A stretch of 64,000 bases of DNA, from contig CP031964.1 of assembly GCA_003443635.1 (NCBI GenBank), positions 1,272,321-1,336,320 on the forward strand, written 5' to 3'. Every line of letters begins with the position of its first letter. Position 1 is the stretch's first letter. The notes under the pieces are model-generated. The model was not told the origin of the DNA, ran no database searches, and was given only the letters and a program-made list of their open reading frames with translations. A program made the translations under genes and the position numbers. Positions 16,185-27,600 of this stretch are shown here, piece after piece. Source of the stretch: Flavobacteriaceae bacterium (GTDB taxonomy: Bacteria; Bacteroidota; Bacteroidia; Flavobacteriales; Flavobacteriaceae).

Positions 16185-17372
16185 ATGGCAAAGGAAACTT
16201 TCGATCGTTCCAAACCACACCTTAACATAGGTACTATTGGACACGTTGATCACGGTAAAACAACTTTAACTGCTGCTATTACAAAAGTATTAGCTGATGC
16301 AGGTTTATCTGAAGCTAAAGCATTCGATCAAATCGATAACGCTCCAGAAGAAAAAGAAAGAGGAATCACAATTAATACATCTCACGTAGAATACGCAACA
16401 GCTAATCGTCATTACGCTCACGTTGACTGTCCAGGTCACGCAGATTACGTAAAGAATATGGTAACTGGTGCTGCTCAAATGGATGGTGCTATTTTAGTGG
16501 TTGCTGCTACAGATGGACCTATGCCACAAACTCGTGAGCATATCTTGCTTGGTCGTCAAGTAGGTATTCCTCGTATCGTTGTTTTCTTAAACAAAGTTGA
16601 TATGGTTGATGATGAGGAGTTATTAGAGTTAGTTGATATGGAAGTTAGAGATCTTCTTTCTTTCTATGAATATGATGGTGATAATGGGCCAGTAATTTCA
16701 GGTTCTGCTTTAGGTGCACTTAACGGTGAGCAAAAATGGGTAGATACTGTTATGGAATTAATGGAAGCTGTAGATAACTGGATTGAAGAGCCGACTCGTG
16801 AAGTAGATAAAGATTTCTTAATGCCAATTGAAGATGTATTCTCAATTACTGGACGTGGTACTGTTGCAACTGGTCGTATAGAGACTGGAATTGCTAACAC
16901 TGGAGATCCAGTTGAGATTATTGGTATGGGTGCTGAAAAATTAACTTCTACTATTACAGGAATTGAAATGTTCCGTCAAATATTAGATAGAGGAGAAGCT
17001 GGAGATAATGCAGGTATCTTATTAAGAGGTATTGAGAAAACTCAAATCTCTAGAGGTATGGTAATCTGTAAGCCAGGATCTGTAACACCACATGCTAAAT
17101 TTAAAGCAGAGGTTTATATCCTTAAGAAAGAAGAAGGTGGACGTCATACTCCATTCCATAATAACTACCGTCCACAGTTTTATGTACGTACAACTGATGT
17201 AACTGGAAACATTGCGCTTCCTGATGGAGTAGAAATGGTAATGCCTGGAGATAACTTAACTATAAAAGTTGAGTTAATTAATACAATTGCAATGAATGTT
17301 GGACTACGTTTCGCAATCCGTGAAGGTGGTAGAACAGTAGGTGCAGGTCAGGTAACTGAGATTTTAGACTAA
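16185..17372 (+). CDS. tuf: Elongation factor Tu
   Basis: The 395-residue GTPase delivers aminoacyl-tRNA to the ribosome. G1 is GHVDHGKT (19-26), G2 ERGITINT, G3 [12 protein letters not shown] and G4 NKVD, followed by beta-barrel domains 2 and 3 ([25 protein letters not shown]). The length is standard. It sits inside a tRNA operon (four tRNAs before, tRNA-Trp after), the classic tufB arrangement. A hairpin at 17397-17424 separates it from tRNA-Trp. Confidence 0.98.
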   Translation: MAKETFDRSKPHLNIGTIGHVDHGKTTLTAAITKVLADAGLSEAKAFDQIDNAPEEKERGITINTSHVEYATANRHYAHVDCPGHADYVKNMVTGAAQMDGAILVVAATDGPMPQTREHILLGRQVGIPRIVVFLNKVDMVDDEELLELVDMEVRDLLSFYEYDGDNGPVISGSALGALNGEQKWVDTVMELMEAVDNWIEEPTREVDKDFLMPIEDVFSITGRGTVATGRIETGIANTGDPVEIIGMGAEKLTSTITGIEMFRQILDRGEAGDNAGILLRGIEKTQISRGMVICKPGSVTPHAKFKAEVYILKKEEGGRHTPFHNNYRPQFYVRTTDVTGNIALPDGVEMVMPGDNLTIKVELINTIAMNVGLRFAIREGGRTVGAGQVTEILD

Positions 17373-17396
17373 ACAAAGTTTATAATTATAAAAGTT

Positions 17397-17424
17397 AAGG
17401 TGTTTCGATTTTTCGGAATGCCTT
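17397..17424 (+). other. Hairpin between tuf and tRNA-Trp
   Basis: AAGGTGTTTCGA (17397-17408) pairs, with G-T wobbles, with the segment TCGGAATGCCTT (17413-17424). No T-run follows, so a processing site or mRNA stabiliser is likelier than a terminator. Confidence 0.5.
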
Positions 17425-17435
17425 GACTTATATTT

Positions 17436-17508
17436 ACGGGTTTAGCTCAGTTGGTAGAGCACTGGTCTCCAAAACCAGGTGTCGTGAGTTCGAGTCTCTC
17501 AACCCGTG
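17436..17508 (+). tRNA. tRNA-Trp (anticodon CCA)
   Basis: A 73-base cloverleaf: acceptor ACGGGTT/AACCCGT, discriminator G, anticodon stem CTGGT/ACCAG with loop CTCCAAA. It reads UGG. Its place between tuf and secE is the conserved bacterial order. Confidence 0.97.
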
Positions 17509-17567
17509 CTGATTAAACAAGATTAGAAAGTTTTTAAATAACTTCTAAAATTGTGAATGAAAAAGTT

Positions 17568-17607
17568 TTGAGTATTTAATAATTGTTAAGTCGATGATAA
17601 TACTCAA
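17568..17607. repeat. Inverted repeat in the secE leader
   Basis: TTGAGTATT (17568-17576) and AATACTCAA (17599-17607) form a perfect 9-base stem around a 22-base loop, ending 20 bases before secE. It has no T-run and may be a leader hairpin of the secE-nusG-rpl operon. Confidence 0.5.
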
Positions 17608-17627
17608 TACTTATAAATAAAAACATA

Positions 17628-17822
17628 ATGGCAGGAATTGTAAATTATATAAAAGAATCATTTGGAGAGTTAAAGAATAATGTGACTTGGCCAGTATGGG
17701 CTGAAGCACAACGATTAACAGTTGTAGTAGCTGTTTTTTCAATTATTTTTTCACTAGCTATTTGGGGTGTAGATACTGTGTTCAGTAAAGTTGTAAGTGT
17801 ATATTTTGATTGGATTAAATAA
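17628..17822 (+). CDS. secE: Preprotein translocase subunit SecE
   Basis: The 64-residue single-span protein is the minimal SecE. An amphipathic N-terminal part (IKESFGELKNNVTWPVWAEA) carries the conserved V-T-W-P element, and one membrane helix follows (about 28-55). It clamps the two halves of SecY in the inner-membrane translocon. It lies between tRNA-Trp and nusG, the universal location, and is separated from nusG by 11 bases. Confidence 0.95.
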   Translation: MAGIVNYIKESFGELKNNVTWPVWAEAQRLTVVVAVFSIIFSLAIWGVDTVFSKVVSVYFDWIK

Positions 17823-17833
17823 AACAATTTGCA

Positions 17834-18391
17834 ATGGCAGAAAATAGTATTGATAAAAAGTGGTATGTGGTTAGAGCTGTAAGCGGGCAAGAAAACAAAA
17901 TCAAAGCTTATATAGAAACTGAGATCTCTAGATTAGGTTTAGGGGATTATGTAAATCAGGTATTAGTACCTACAGAAAAAGTGATTCAGATTCGCAATGG
18001 GAAAAAAATAAATAAAGAAAAAGTATATTTTCCTGGGTATATAATGATTCAAGCCAATTTAAGCGGTGAGATTCCTCATATTATAAAATCTATTACTAAC
18101 GTTATAGGTTTTTTAGGAGAAACTAAAGGTGGAGATCCAGTACCATTACGACAATCTGAAGTAAACAGAATGTTAGGTAAAGTTGATGAACTATCTGTTG
18201 AAGCAGATGCAAATGTTGCAATACCATTTGTAATTGGCGAAACTGTAAAAGTAGTTGATGGTCCATTTAATGGATTTGATGGTACTATTGAAAAAATAAA
18301 TGAAGAAAAGCGTAAACTAGAAGTAATGGTTAAGATTTTTGGAAGAAAAACACCATTAGAGTTAAGTTATATGCAAGTAGAGAAAGTATAA
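17834..18391 (+). CDS. nusG: Transcription termination/antitermination factor NusG
   Basis: The 185-residue protein has the N-terminal NGN domain (KKWYVVRAVSGQENKIKAYI, then KVYFPGYIMIQ) that binds RNA polymerase. A C-terminal KOW domain follows (FVIGETVKVVDGPFNGFDGT, about 135-185), which contacts Rho or ribosomal protein S10. Length and position after secE are standard. A weak hairpin with a T-run follows the stop (18400-18425). Confidence 0.97.
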   Translation: MAENSIDKKWYVVRAVSGQENKIKAYIETEISRLGLGDYVNQVLVPTEKVIQIRNGKKINKEKVYFPGYIMIQANLSGEIPHIIKSITNVIGFLGETKGGDPVPLRQSEVNRMLGKVDELSVEADANVAIPFVIGETVKVVDGPFNGFDGTIEKINEEKRKLEVMVKIFGRKTPLELSYMQVEKV

Positions 18392-18399
18392 TAATTGTT

Positions 18400-18425
18400 A
18401 CACATATATTATAGATGTGTTTTTT
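18400..18425 (+). terminator. Weak terminator/attenuator between nusG and rplK
   Basis: ACACAT (18400-18405) and ATGTGT (18415-18420) form a 6-base stem with a 9-base AT-rich loop, followed by a T-run of six. The short stem suggests partial termination. Confidence 0.5.
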
Positions 18426-18468
18426 AAGGCTTCCAATTTTAAAAAACATATTAAATTAAATTAAAAAA

Positions 18469-18909
18469 ATGGCAAAAGAGTTAAGTAAAGTAGTTAAGCT
18501 ACAAGTTAGGGGAGGTGCAGCGAATCCGTCGCCACCGGTTGGACCCGCTTTAGGTGCCGCTGGAGTTAATATCATGGAGTTCTGTAAGCAGTTTAATGCT
18601 AGAACACAAGATAAACCAGGTAAAGTTTTACCGGTAGTAATATCGGTTTACAAAGACAAATCATTTGACTTTGTAATTAAAACACCACCAGCAGCAGTAC
18701 AATTATTAGAAGCGGCCAAAGTAAAAAAAGGTTCAGGAGAACCAAATAGAAAAAAAGTAGCGAAAGTTACTTGGGATCAAGTTAAAGCTATTGCAGAAGA
18801 TAAAATGCAAGATTTAAATGCATTTACTGTTGATTCAGCTATGAAAATGGTTGCAGGTACAGCTAGATCTATGGGAATAACTGTTAAAGGAGGAGAAGCT
18901 CCTAACTAA
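18469..18909 (+). CDS. rplK: 50S ribosomal protein L11
   Basis: The 146-residue protein shows the L11 N-terminal domain ([20 protein letters not shown], with the flexible proline-rich turn) and the rRNA-binding C-terminal domain ending in [13 protein letters not shown]11 forms the base of the stalk and the GTPase-associated centre. It heads the rplK-rplA-rplJ-rplL cluster; rplA follows after 17 bases. Confidence 0.98.
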   Translation: MAKELSKVVKLQVRGGAANPSPPVGPALGAAGVNIMEFCKQFNARTQDKPGKVLPVVISVYKDKSFDFVIKTPPAAVQLLEAAKVKKGSGEPNRKKVAKVTWDQVKAIAEDKMQDLNAFTVDSAMKMVAGTARSMGITVKGGEAPN

Positions 18910-18926
18910 TCTAAAAAATTTTTGAA

Positions 18927-19616
18927 ATGGCAAGATTAACAAAAAAACAGAAAGAAGCTGTAGCTAAAATCGATAAGAACAAAGTATACAGCCTACAAGA
19001 AGCGTCACAATTAGTAAAAGATATTACTACTACAAAATTTGATGCCTCTATAGATTTAGCAATTCGTTTAGGAGTAGATCCTAGAAAAGCTAACCAAATG
19101 GTAAGAGGTGTAGTATCTCTTCCTCATGGTACAGGAAAAGACGTTAAAGTTTTAGCATTAGTAACACCAGATAAAGAAGCAGATGCAAAAGCTGCTGGAG
19201 CTGATTATGTTGGTTTAGATGAGTACTTAGATAAAATTAAAAGCGGATGGACTGATGTAGATGTAATTATTACAATGCCAAGTGTAATGGGTAAATTAGG
19301 ACCTTTAGGACGTGTTTTAGGACCAAGAGGATTAATGCCTAACCCAAAAACTGGTACGGTAACTATGGATATAGCTAAAGCAGTAACAGAAGTAAAAGCT
19401 GGTAAAATAGATTTTAAAGTTGATAAAACTGGAATTGTTCATGCAGCTATAGGAAAAGCATCATTTAGTGCAGAGAAAATTGAAGGTAATGCACAAGAAT
19501 TACTTTCAACTATAATGAAATTAAAACCAACTGCTGCTAAGGGAACTTATGTAAAAAGTATTTTTATGTCAAGTACAATGAGCCCTAGTATTGCTGTTGA
19601 TTCTAAAATAGGTTAA
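18927..19616 (+). CDS. rplA: 50S ribosomal protein L1
   Basis: The 229-residue protein has the L1 two-domain pattern with [20 protein letters not shown] near the N-terminus and [19 protein letters not shown] in the centre. L1 binds 23S rRNA at the mobile L1 stalk and assists release of deacylated tRNA. In many bacteria it represses the L11-L1 mRNA; no clear L1-type leader site was recognised here. Confidence 0.98.
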   Translation: MARLTKKQKEAVAKIDKNKVYSLQEASQLVKDITTTKFDASIDLAIRLGVDPRKANQMVRGVVSLPHGTGKDVKVLALVTPDKEADAKAAGADYVGLDEYLDKIKSGWTDVDVIITMPSVMGKLGPLGRVLGPRGLMPNPKTGTVTMDIAKAVTEVKAGKIDFKVDKTGIVHAAIGKASFSAEKIEGNAQELLSTIMKLKPTAAKGTYVKSIFMSSTMSPSIAVDSKIG

Positions 19617-19638
19617 TTAGTAGTTAAAGATTTTTATA

Positions 19639-20160
19639 ATGACAAGAGAAGAAAAATCACAAGTAATCGAAGAGTTAACTGCTCAATTATCAGAAAATGC
19701 TAATATTTATTTAGCAGATATTTCAGGATTAAACGCAGGGACTACTTCAGATTTACGTCGTGCTTGTTTTAAAGCAGATGTAAAATTAGCAGTTGTTAAG
19801 AACACATTGCTTGAAAAAGCAATGGAAGCTTCAGAAAAAGATTTTGGAGAATTACCTACAACATTAAAAGGTAATACTTCAGTAATGTATTCTGAAACTG
19901 GAAATGCTCCAGCTAAAGTAATTAAAGCGTTTCGTAAAAAATCAGATAAACCACTTTTAAAAGGTGCATTTATTGAGGAAGCGGTTTATTTAGGCGATGA
20001 GCAATTGGATATGTTAGTAGATATCAAATCTAGAGAAGAACTTATCGGAGATATTATTGGATTATTACAATCTCCTGCTAAGAATGTTGTTTCGGCACTT
20101 AAATCTAGTGGAGGTAAATTATCAGGTATCCTAAAAACATTATCTCAAAAAGAGGGATAA
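19639..20160 (+). CDS. rplJ: 50S ribosomal protein L10
   Basis: The 173-residue protein begins MTREEKSQVIEELTAQL and contains ADVKLAVVKNTLLEKA, typical of L10. L10 anchors L7/L12 dimers at the base of the stalk through its C-terminal helix. It starts 22 bases after rplA, so the long L10 leader seen in enterobacteria is absent. Confidence 0.97.
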   Translation: MTREEKSQVIEELTAQLSENANIYLADISGLNAGTTSDLRRACFKADVKLAVVKNTLLEKAMEASEKDFGELPTTLKGNTSVMYSETGNAPAKVIKAFRKKSDKPLLKGAFIEEAVYLGDEQLDMLVDIKSREELIGDIIGLLQSPAKNVVSALKSSGGKLSGILKTLSQKEG

Positions 20161-20224
20161 TTTAAATAGTACGCACTTTTTACAAAATAAATTAAATTAA
20201 AAAAATTATTAAAACGATAGAAAA

Positions 20225-20602
20225 ATGGCAGATTTAAAAGATTTCGCAGAACAGTTAGTAAACTTAACAGTAAAAGAAGTTAACGAATTAGCTGGAATAT
20301 TAAAAGAAGAATATGGTATCGAACCTGCTGCTGCTGCAGTAGCTGTTGCTGCTGGTGGTGGAGCTGCTGGTGGAGAAGCTGCTGAAGAGCAAACAGAATT
20401 TGATGTAATCCTTAAAGCCGCTGGTGGTTCTAAATTAGCAGTTGTGAAATTAGTTAAAGAATTAACTGGTTTAGGATTAAAAGATGCTAAAGAATTAGTT
20501 GATGGAGCGCCTAAAGCAATCAAAGAAGGTGTATCTAAAGACGAAGCTGAAGGTCTTAAAACTTCTTTAGAAGAAGCTGGAGCAGAAGTTGAGCTTAAGT
20601 AA
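20225..20602 (+). CDS. rplL: 50S ribosomal protein L7/L12
   Basis: The 125-residue acidic protein has an N-terminal dimerisation helix, an Ala/Gly-rich hinge ([16 protein letters not shown], about 36-51) and the conserved C-terminal domain ([39 protein letters not shown]). Multiple copies form the ribosomal stalk that recruits GTPase factors. The hairpin downstream may allow more L7/L12 than RNA polymerase to be made. Confidence 0.98.
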   Translation: MADLKDFAEQLVNLTVKEVNELAGILKEEYGIEPAAAAVAVAAGGGAAGGEAAEEQTEFDVILKAAGGSKLAVVKLVKELTGLGLKDAKELVDGAPKAIKEGVSKDEAEGLKTSLEEAGAEVELK

Positions 20603-20624
20603 GCTTAACTAATCTACTACATAT

Positions 20625-20666
20625 GGTTTAGGTCTGGAGTACAAGCTCTAAGACCTAAACCCTTTT
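20625..20666 (+). terminator. rplL-rpoB attenuator hairpin
   Basis: A perfect 11-base stem GGTTTAGGTCT (20625-20635) / AGACCTAAACC (20651-20661) with a 15-base loop is followed by CTTTT. It sits in the 123-base gap between rplL and rpoB. By analogy with other bacteria it probably terminates part of the transcripts, lowering rpoBC output relative to ribosomal proteins. Confidence 0.75.
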
Positions 20667-20725
20667 GTGTATATAAAAGTAATGTACACGTAAAACTATT
20701 ATTTTAATCAAAATTTCGTTCGTCG

Positions 20726-23700
20726 ATGTTAGCAAAACAAGCTGAAAGATTAAATTTCTCATCTATTAAAAATAGAACAGAATATCCTGACTTTTTGGAT
20801 ATTCAGATTAAATCCTTCCAGGATTTTTTCCAGTTAGAGACTAAATCAGAAGAAAGAGGTGATGAAGGGTTATATAATACCTTCATGGAGAACTTCCCGA
20901 TTACAGATACTCGTAATCAATTTGTCTTAGAGTTTTTAGATTATTTTATCGATCCACCAAGATATACAATAGAAGAATGTATAGAAAGAGGATTAACATA
21001 CAGTGTCCCACTTAAGGCAAGGCTTAAGTTGTACTGTACAGACCCTGAACATGAGGATTTCGAGACCATTGTCCAGGATGTGTATTTAGGTACAATACCT
21101 TATATGACTCCAAGTGGTACATTTTGCATAAATGGTGCAGAACGTGTAGTAGTTTCTCAGTTACATCGTTCGCCAGGGGTTTTCTTTGGACAATCTTTTC
21201 ATGCTAATGGAACAAAATTATACTCAGCAAGAGTAATTCCTTTTAAAGGATCTTGGATAGAGTTTGCTACCGATATTAATAGTGTAATGTATGCTTATAT
21301 CGATAGAAAAAAGAAACTACCAGTAACAACACTTTTTAGAGCTATTGGTTTTGAAAGAGATAAAGATATTCTTGAAATATTTGATCTTGCAGAAGAAGTA
21401 AAAGTATCTAAATCTGGATTAAAAAAGGTAATCGATCGTAAATTAGCGGCACGTGTACTTAATACATGGCATGAAGATTTCGTAGATGAAGATACTGGAG
21501 AAGTTGTATCTATCGAACGTAATGAAATTGTTTTAGATAGAGATACTATATTAGATAAAGAAAATATAGAAGAAATAATTGAAGCTGGAGTAAAAACAAT
21601 TCTTTTACATAAAGAAGATGGACAATCTGGTGATTATGCAATTATTCATAATACATTACAAAAAGACCCTACAAACTCAGAAAAAGAAGCTGTAGAACAC
21701 ATTTATCGTCAATTACGTAATGCTGAGCCGCCAGATGAGGAAACAGCACGTGGTATTATAGATAAATTATTCTTTAGTGATCAACGTTATAACTTAGGTG
21801 AAGTTGGTCGTTATAGAATGAATAAAAAATTAGGATTGGATATCGGAATGGATAAGCAAGTGCTTACTAAAGAAGATATCATAACTATTATAAAGTATTT
21901 AATAGAACTTATTAACTCTAAAGCAGAGATTGATGATATTGATCATTTATCTAACCGTCGTGTACGTACAGTAGGAGAACAATTATCATCTCAATTTGGA
22001 GTTGGTTTAGCACGTATGGCTCGTACTATTCGTGAGCGTATGAATGTTCGTGATAATGAAGTATTTACACCTATCGATTTAATTAATGCTAAAACATTAT
22101 CATCTGTAATTAATTCGTTCTTTGGTACAAATCAGTTATCTCAATTTATGGATCAAACGAATCCATTAGCAGAGATTACACATAAGCGTCGTTTATCGGC
22201 ATTAGGACCTGGAGGTTTATCTCGTGAAAGAGCTGGTTTTGAGGTGCGTGATGTACACTATACACATTACGGACGTCTTTGCCCAATTGAAACACCAGAA
22301 GGACCAAATATTGGATTAATATCCTCTTTAAGTGTATACGCTAAAGTAAATAACTTAGGGTTTATCGAAACGCCATATCGTAAAGTAGATAACGCCGTAG
22401 TAGATATAAAAGGAGCTCCAATATATTTAAGTGCAGAAGAAGAAGAAGAACAATTAATTGCTCAAGCTAATATTCCTGTTGATGAAAATGGTAAAATATT
22501 ACAAGAGAAAGTAATTGCTCGTATGGAAGGTGATTTCCCTGTAGTTGAACCAACAGATGTACATTATACAGATGTTGCGCCAAACCAAATATCATCTATA
22601 TCAGCATCTTTAATACCTTTCTTAGAGCACGATGATGCCAATCGTGCTTTAATGGGGTCTAATATGATGCGTCAAGCTGTACCATTATTACGTCCTGAAG
22701 CACCAATTGTTGGAACAGGATTGGAGCGCCAGGTAGCATCAGACTCAAGAGTATTAGTAAATGCAGAAGGAGTAGGTGTAGTTGAATATGTTGATGCTAA
22801 CGAAATTACTATTAAATATGAACGAACAGATGAAGAAGCTATGGTTAGCTTTGATTCTGATACGAAAACATATCCGTTAACAAAATTCAGAAAAACCAAT
22901 CAAGGAACTTCTGTTAGCCTTAAAGCAATTGTTAGAAAAGGAGATAAAGTAACTAAAGGACAAGTATTGTGTGAAGGTTATGCAACTCAAAATGGTGAAT
23001 TAGCTTTAGGTAGAAATATGAAAGTAGCCTTTATGCCATGGAAAGGGTATAATTTTGAGGATGCAATTGTAATTTCTGAAAAAGTAGTACGTAACGATGT
23101 TTTCACATCTATCCATATTGATGAATATTCATTAGAGGTAAGAGATACAAAACTTGGTAATGAAGAATTAACAAACGATATTCCTAACGTTTCAGAAGAA
23201 GCTACAAAAGATCTTGATGAAAACGGGATGATTCGTGTTGGTGCAGAAATTAAACCAGGAGATATTCTTATTGGTAAAATAACACCAAAAGGAGAAAGTG
23301 ACCCTACACCAGAAGAAAAATTATTAAGAGCAATTTTTGGAGATAAAGCTGGAGATGTTAAAGATGCTTCATTAAAAGCATCCCCTTCTTTACATGGTGT
23401 TGTAATTGATAAAAAATTGTTTGCAAGAGCAATTAAAGATAAACGTAAAAGAGCTAAGGACAAAGAAGATATTACTCAATTAGAGGATATTTATGATAAT
23501 AAATTTGACGATTTAAAAGCAATTTTAATTGATAAGTTATTTGTAATCGTAGGAGGGAAAACTGCTCAAGGTGTATCTAACGATTTAGGTGAAGAAGTAT
23601 TTCCTAAAGGAAAGAAATTTACACTTAAAATGTTAAATGCTGTAGATGATTATGCACATTTAGTTTCTGGTAAATGGACAACAGATGATCATACAAATAA

Positions 23701-24538
23701 ACTTGTAGCTGACTTAATTCATAACTATAAAATTAAAGAAAACGATTTACAAGGATCTTTAAGAAGAGAGAAATTTACGATTTCTGTTGGAGATGAATTA
23801 CCTGCAGGTATTATAAAACTTGCTAAAGTTTATATCGCTAAAAAACGTAAACTTAAAGTAGGAGATAAAATGGCAGGACGTCATGGTAACAAAGGTATTG
23901 TTGCTCGTATCGTTCGTCATGAAGATATGCCATTCTTAGAAGATGGGACACCAGTAGATATTGTATTAAATCCATTAGGTGTACCTTCTCGTATGAATAT
24001 TGGTCAGATATACGAAACTGTATTAGGATGGGCTGGACAAAAATTAGATCGTAAATATGCGACACCTATTTTTGATGGGGCTACCTTAGATCAAATTAAT
24101 GGATTTACAGATGAAGCTGGAATCCCAAGGTTTGGACATACCTATCTTTATGATGGAGGTACAGGAGATCGTTTTGATCAACCAGCAACAGTAGGAATTA
24201 TCTATATGCTTAAACTAGGGCATATGGTAGACGATAAAATGCACGCACGTTCTATAGGACCATACTCTTTAATTACACAGCAACCTTTAGGTGGTAAAGC
24301 ACAATTTGGAGGACAACGTTTTGGAGAGATGGAAGTATGGGCACTTGAAGCTTATGGAGCTTCTGCGACATTAAGAGAAATCTTAACAGTAAAATCTGAT
24401 GATGTTATTGGTAGAGCTAAAACTTACGAAGCTATCGTAAAAGGAGAGCCAATGCCAGAACCTGGTTTACCAGAATCTTTCAACGTATTAATGCACGAAT
24501 TGAAAGGACTTGGATTAGACATAAGATTAGAAGAATAA
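20726..24538 (+). CDS. rpoB: DNA-directed RNA polymerase subunit beta
   Basis: The 1270-residue beta subunit is complete. The rifampicin-pocket region ([19 protein letters not shown], then [13 protein letters not shown]) starts at about residue 467, and [16 protein letters not shown] follows. The C-terminal [30 protein letters not shown] and [13 protein letters not shown] blocks are all present. No rifampicin-resistance type change stands out in the core pocket (the Asp, His and Ser positions are the usual residues). The 94-base gap to rpoC carries two hairpins. Confidence 0.99.
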   Translation: MLAKQAERLNFSSIKNRTEYPDFLDIQIKSFQDFFQLETKSEERGDEGLYNTFMENFPITDTRNQFVLEFLDYFIDPPRYTIEECIERGLTYSVPLKARLKLYCTDPEHEDFETIVQDVYLGTIPYMTPSGTFCINGAERVVVSQLHRSPGVFFGQSFHANGTKLYSARVIPFKGSWIEFATDINSVMYAYIDRKKKLPVTTLFRAIGFERDKDILEIFDLAEEVKVSKSGLKKVIDRKLAARVLNTWHEDFVDEDTGEVVSIERNEIVLDRDTILDKENIEEIIEAGVKTILLHKEDGQSGDYAIIHNTLQKDPTNSEKEAVEHIYRQLRNAEPPDEETARGIIDKLFFSDQRYNLGEVGRYRMNKKLGLDIGMDKQVLTKEDIITIIKYLIELINSKAEIDDIDHLSNRRVRTVGEQLSSQFGVGLARMARTIRERMNVRDNEVFTPIDLINAKTLSSVINSFFGTNQLSQFMDQTNPLAEITHKRRLSALGPGGLSRERAGFEVRDVHYTHYGRLCPIETPEGPNIGLISSLSVYAKVNNLGFIETPYRKVDNAVVDIKGAPIYLSAEEEEEQLIAQANIPVDENGKILQEKVIARMEGDFPVVEPTDVHYTDVAPNQISSISASLIPFLEHDDANRALMGSNMMRQAVPLLRPEAPIVGTGLERQVASDSRVLVNAEGVGVVEYVDANEITIKYERTDEEAMVSFDSDTKTYPLTKFRKTNQGTSVSLKAIVRKGDKVTKGQVLCEGYATQNGELALGRNMKVAFMPWKGYNFEDAIVISEKVVRNDVFTSIHIDEYSLEVRDTKLGNEELTNDIPNVSEEATKDLDENGMIRVGAEIKPGDILIGKITPKGESDPTPEEKLLRAIFGDKAGDVKDASLKASPSLHGVVIDKKLFARAIKDKRKRAKDKEDITQLEDIYDNKFDDLKAILIDKLFVIVGGKTAQGVSNDLGEEVFPKGKKFTLKMLNAVDDYAHLVSGKWTTDDHTNKLVADLIHNYKIKENDLQGSLRREKFTISVGDELPAGIIKLAKVYIAKKRKLKVGDKMAGRHGNKGIVARIVRHEDMPFLEDGTPVDIVLNPLGVPSRMNIGQIYETVLGWAGQKLDRKYATPIFDGATLDQINGFTDEAGIPRFGHTYLYDGGTGDRFDQPATVGIIYMLKLGHMVDDKMHARSIGPYSLITQQPLGGKAQFGGQRFGEMEVWALEAYGASATLREILTVKSDDVIGRAKTYEAIVKGEPMPEPGLPESFNVLMHELKGLGLDIRLEE

Positions 24539-24601
24539 CCAAACCCCTGTGTAAACAGGGGGCATATTGGTTTTTCAGAGGTTACCAAATAAAGACCTCT
24601 G
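24537..24601 (+). other. Two hairpins in the rpoB-rpoC gap
   Basis: Hairpin 1: CCCCTGT (24544-24550), tetraloop GTAA, ACAGGGG (24555-24561), with an outer stem AACCAA (24537-24542) / TTGGTT (24567-24572) leading into a T-run. Hairpin 2: CAGAGGT (24576-24582) / ACCTCTG (24595-24601). Hairpin 1 with its T-run could act as a partial terminator, and either could be an RNase processing site. Confidence 0.65.
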
Positions 24602-24632
24602 CTATAAAAAAACAAAGATTATTATCAGCATT

Positions 24633-27600
24633 ATGGCAAGAAAGCAAGATAAGAATACAGTACAACAGAGATTTAATAAAATTTCAATAGGTTTAGCATC
24701 TCCAGAGTCAATTTTGGCTGCATCTCGTGGAGAGGTATTAAAACCAGAAACTATAAACTATAGAACGCATAAACCAGAACGTGATGGTTTATTTTGTGAG
24801 CGTATTTTTGGCCCTGTAAAGGATTATGAATGTGCTTGTGGAAAATATAAACGTATTCGATACAAAGGTATTGTATGTGACCGTTGTGGAGTAGAAGTTA
24901 CTGAAAAGAAAGTACGTCGTGATCGTGTAGGACACATTAATCTAGTCGTACCTGTAGCTCATATATGGTATTTCCGTTCATTACCAAATAAAATAGGATA
25001 CCTTCTTGGATTACCATCTAAGAAATTAGATATGATTATTTATTATGAGCGTTATGTGGTAATTCAACCAGGAAATGCTAAAAATGAAGAAGGAGAACCA
25101 TTACAAAAAATGGATTTCTTAACAGAGGAAGAATATTTAAATATCCTTGAAGCTCTTCCGCAAGAAAATCAATATTTAGACGATACAGACCCGGAGAAAT
25201 TTATTGCTAAAATGGGTGCAGAATGTTTAATTGAATTATTATCTCGTATAGATTTAGATTCATTATCATTCGAATTACGTCATAAAGCAAATACAGAGAC
25301 ATCTAAACAACGTAAAACTGAAGCGTTAAAGCGTTTACAAGTAGTTGAAGCATTAAGAGATGCTAATAAGAATAGAGAGAATAATCCAGAGTGGATGATT
25401 ATGAAAGCTATTCCAGTAATTCCACCAGAATTACGCCCGTTAGTACCATTAGATGGAGGTCGTTTTGCAACATCAGATTTAAACGATTTATATCGTCGTG
25501 TAATTATTCGTAACAATCGTCTTAAGAGATTGGTTGAAATAAAAGCACCAGAAGTGATTTTACGTAATGAAAAGCGTATGCTACAAGAGTCTGTAGATTC
25601 ATTATTTGATAACACACGAAAATCATCTGCAGTAAAAACAGATTCTAATAGACCATTAAAATCATTATCAGATTCACTTAAAGGTAAACAAGGACGTTTT
25701 CGTCAAAACTTACTTGGTAAACGTGTAGATTATTCAGCACGTTCGGTAATTGTTGTTGGACCAGAATTAAAATTATTTGAATGTGGATTGCCTAAAAACA
25801 TGGCAGCAGAATTATATAAACCTTTCGTGATTCGTAAGTTGATCGAAAGAGGAATTGTAAAAACTGTAAAATCTGCAAAGAAAATTATAGATAAAAAAGA
25901 ACCTGTAGTTTGGGATATTTTAGAAAACGTTTTAAAAGGACATCCAGTACTTTTAAATCGTGCTCCTACACTTCACAGACTTGGTATACAGGCATTTCAG
26001 CCTAAATTAATTGAAGGTAAAGCAATACAGCTACATCCATTAGTTTGTACTGCCTTTAATGCCGATTTTGATGGAGATCAAATGGCTGTACATTTACCAT
26101 TAGGACCAGAAGCTATTCTTGAAGCACAATTATTAATGTTGGCGTCTCATAATATCTTAAATCCTGCTAATGGATCACCAGTTACTGTACCTTCTCAGGA
26201 TATGGTACTTGGTTTATACTATATGACAAAATTACGTAAGTCTACTCCAGAATTAAATATTAAAGGAGAAGGCTTAACATTTTACTCTCCTGAAGAAGTT
26301 ACTATTGCTTATAATGAGAAAAGAGTAGATTTAAATGCATCTATTAAAGTTAGAACGATAGATTTTAATGAAGAAGGAACTTTATCAAATCAAATAATTG
26401 AAACTACTGTTGGCCGTGTATTATTTAATGAAAAAGTACCAGCAGCTGCAGGATATATTAATGAGGTATTAACCAAAAAATCTCTTAGAGATATTATTGG
26501 TAATATCTTAAAAGTAACTAGTGTACCAGAAACGGCAGCTTTCCTTGATGAAATTAAATCTTTAGGATATAATTTTGCATTTAAAGGAGGTTTATCGTTT
26601 AGTTTAGGAGATATTATTATTCCACCAGAAAAGCATACAATGATCGATTCTGCTAATAAACAAGTAGATGGTATTATGGGTAACTATAATATGGGATTAA
26701 TAACTAATAACGAACGTTATAATCAAGTTATTGATATTTGGACATCTACAAATGCAGAATTAACAGAATTATCCATGAAACGAATTCGAGAGGATCAACA
26801 AGGATTTAATTCGGTATTTATGATGCTTGATTCTGGAGCTAGGGGATCTAAAGAACAGATTCGTCAGCTTACAGGTATGCGTGGATTAATGGCAAAACCT
26901 AAAAAATCTAATGCAGGAGGTGGAGAGATTATTGAAAATCCAATTCTTTCTAACTTTAAAGAAGGATTATCAATCTTAGAATATTTTATCTCTACACACG
27001 GTGCTCGTAAAGGACTTGCAGATACTGCTTTAAAAACAGCAGATGCAGGATACTTAACACGTCGTTTAGTAGATGTATCTCAAGATGTTATTGTAAACAT
27101 TGAAGATTGTGGTACTTTAAGAGGAATTACAGTAGAACCACTTAAGAAAAATGAAGAAGTTGTCGAAACTTTAGAAGAAAGAATTGTTGGCCGTACATCT
27201 TTACATAATGTATATAATCCATTAACAGAAGAACTATTAGTAAGTTCTGGTGAGCACATTAATGATGTGATTGCAAAACGTATTGAAGATTCTCCAATAG
27301 AGGCAATCGAAGTGCGTTCTGCATTAACTTGCGAAGCTAAAAAAGGTATCTGTAGCAAATGTTATGGACGTAATTTAGCAACTGGTAAAATGGTACAGCG
27401 AGGAGAAGCAGTTGGAGTAGTAGCTGCACAATCTATTGGTGAACCAGGAACACAATTAACACTTCGTACATTCCACGTAGGTGGTATTGCAGGTAACATT
27501 TCTGAAGAGAATAGATTAACAGTTAAGTTTAATGGAATTGCTGAAATCGAAGATCTTAAAACTGTTAAAGGTGAAGATAATGAAGGTAATGAAGTAGATG

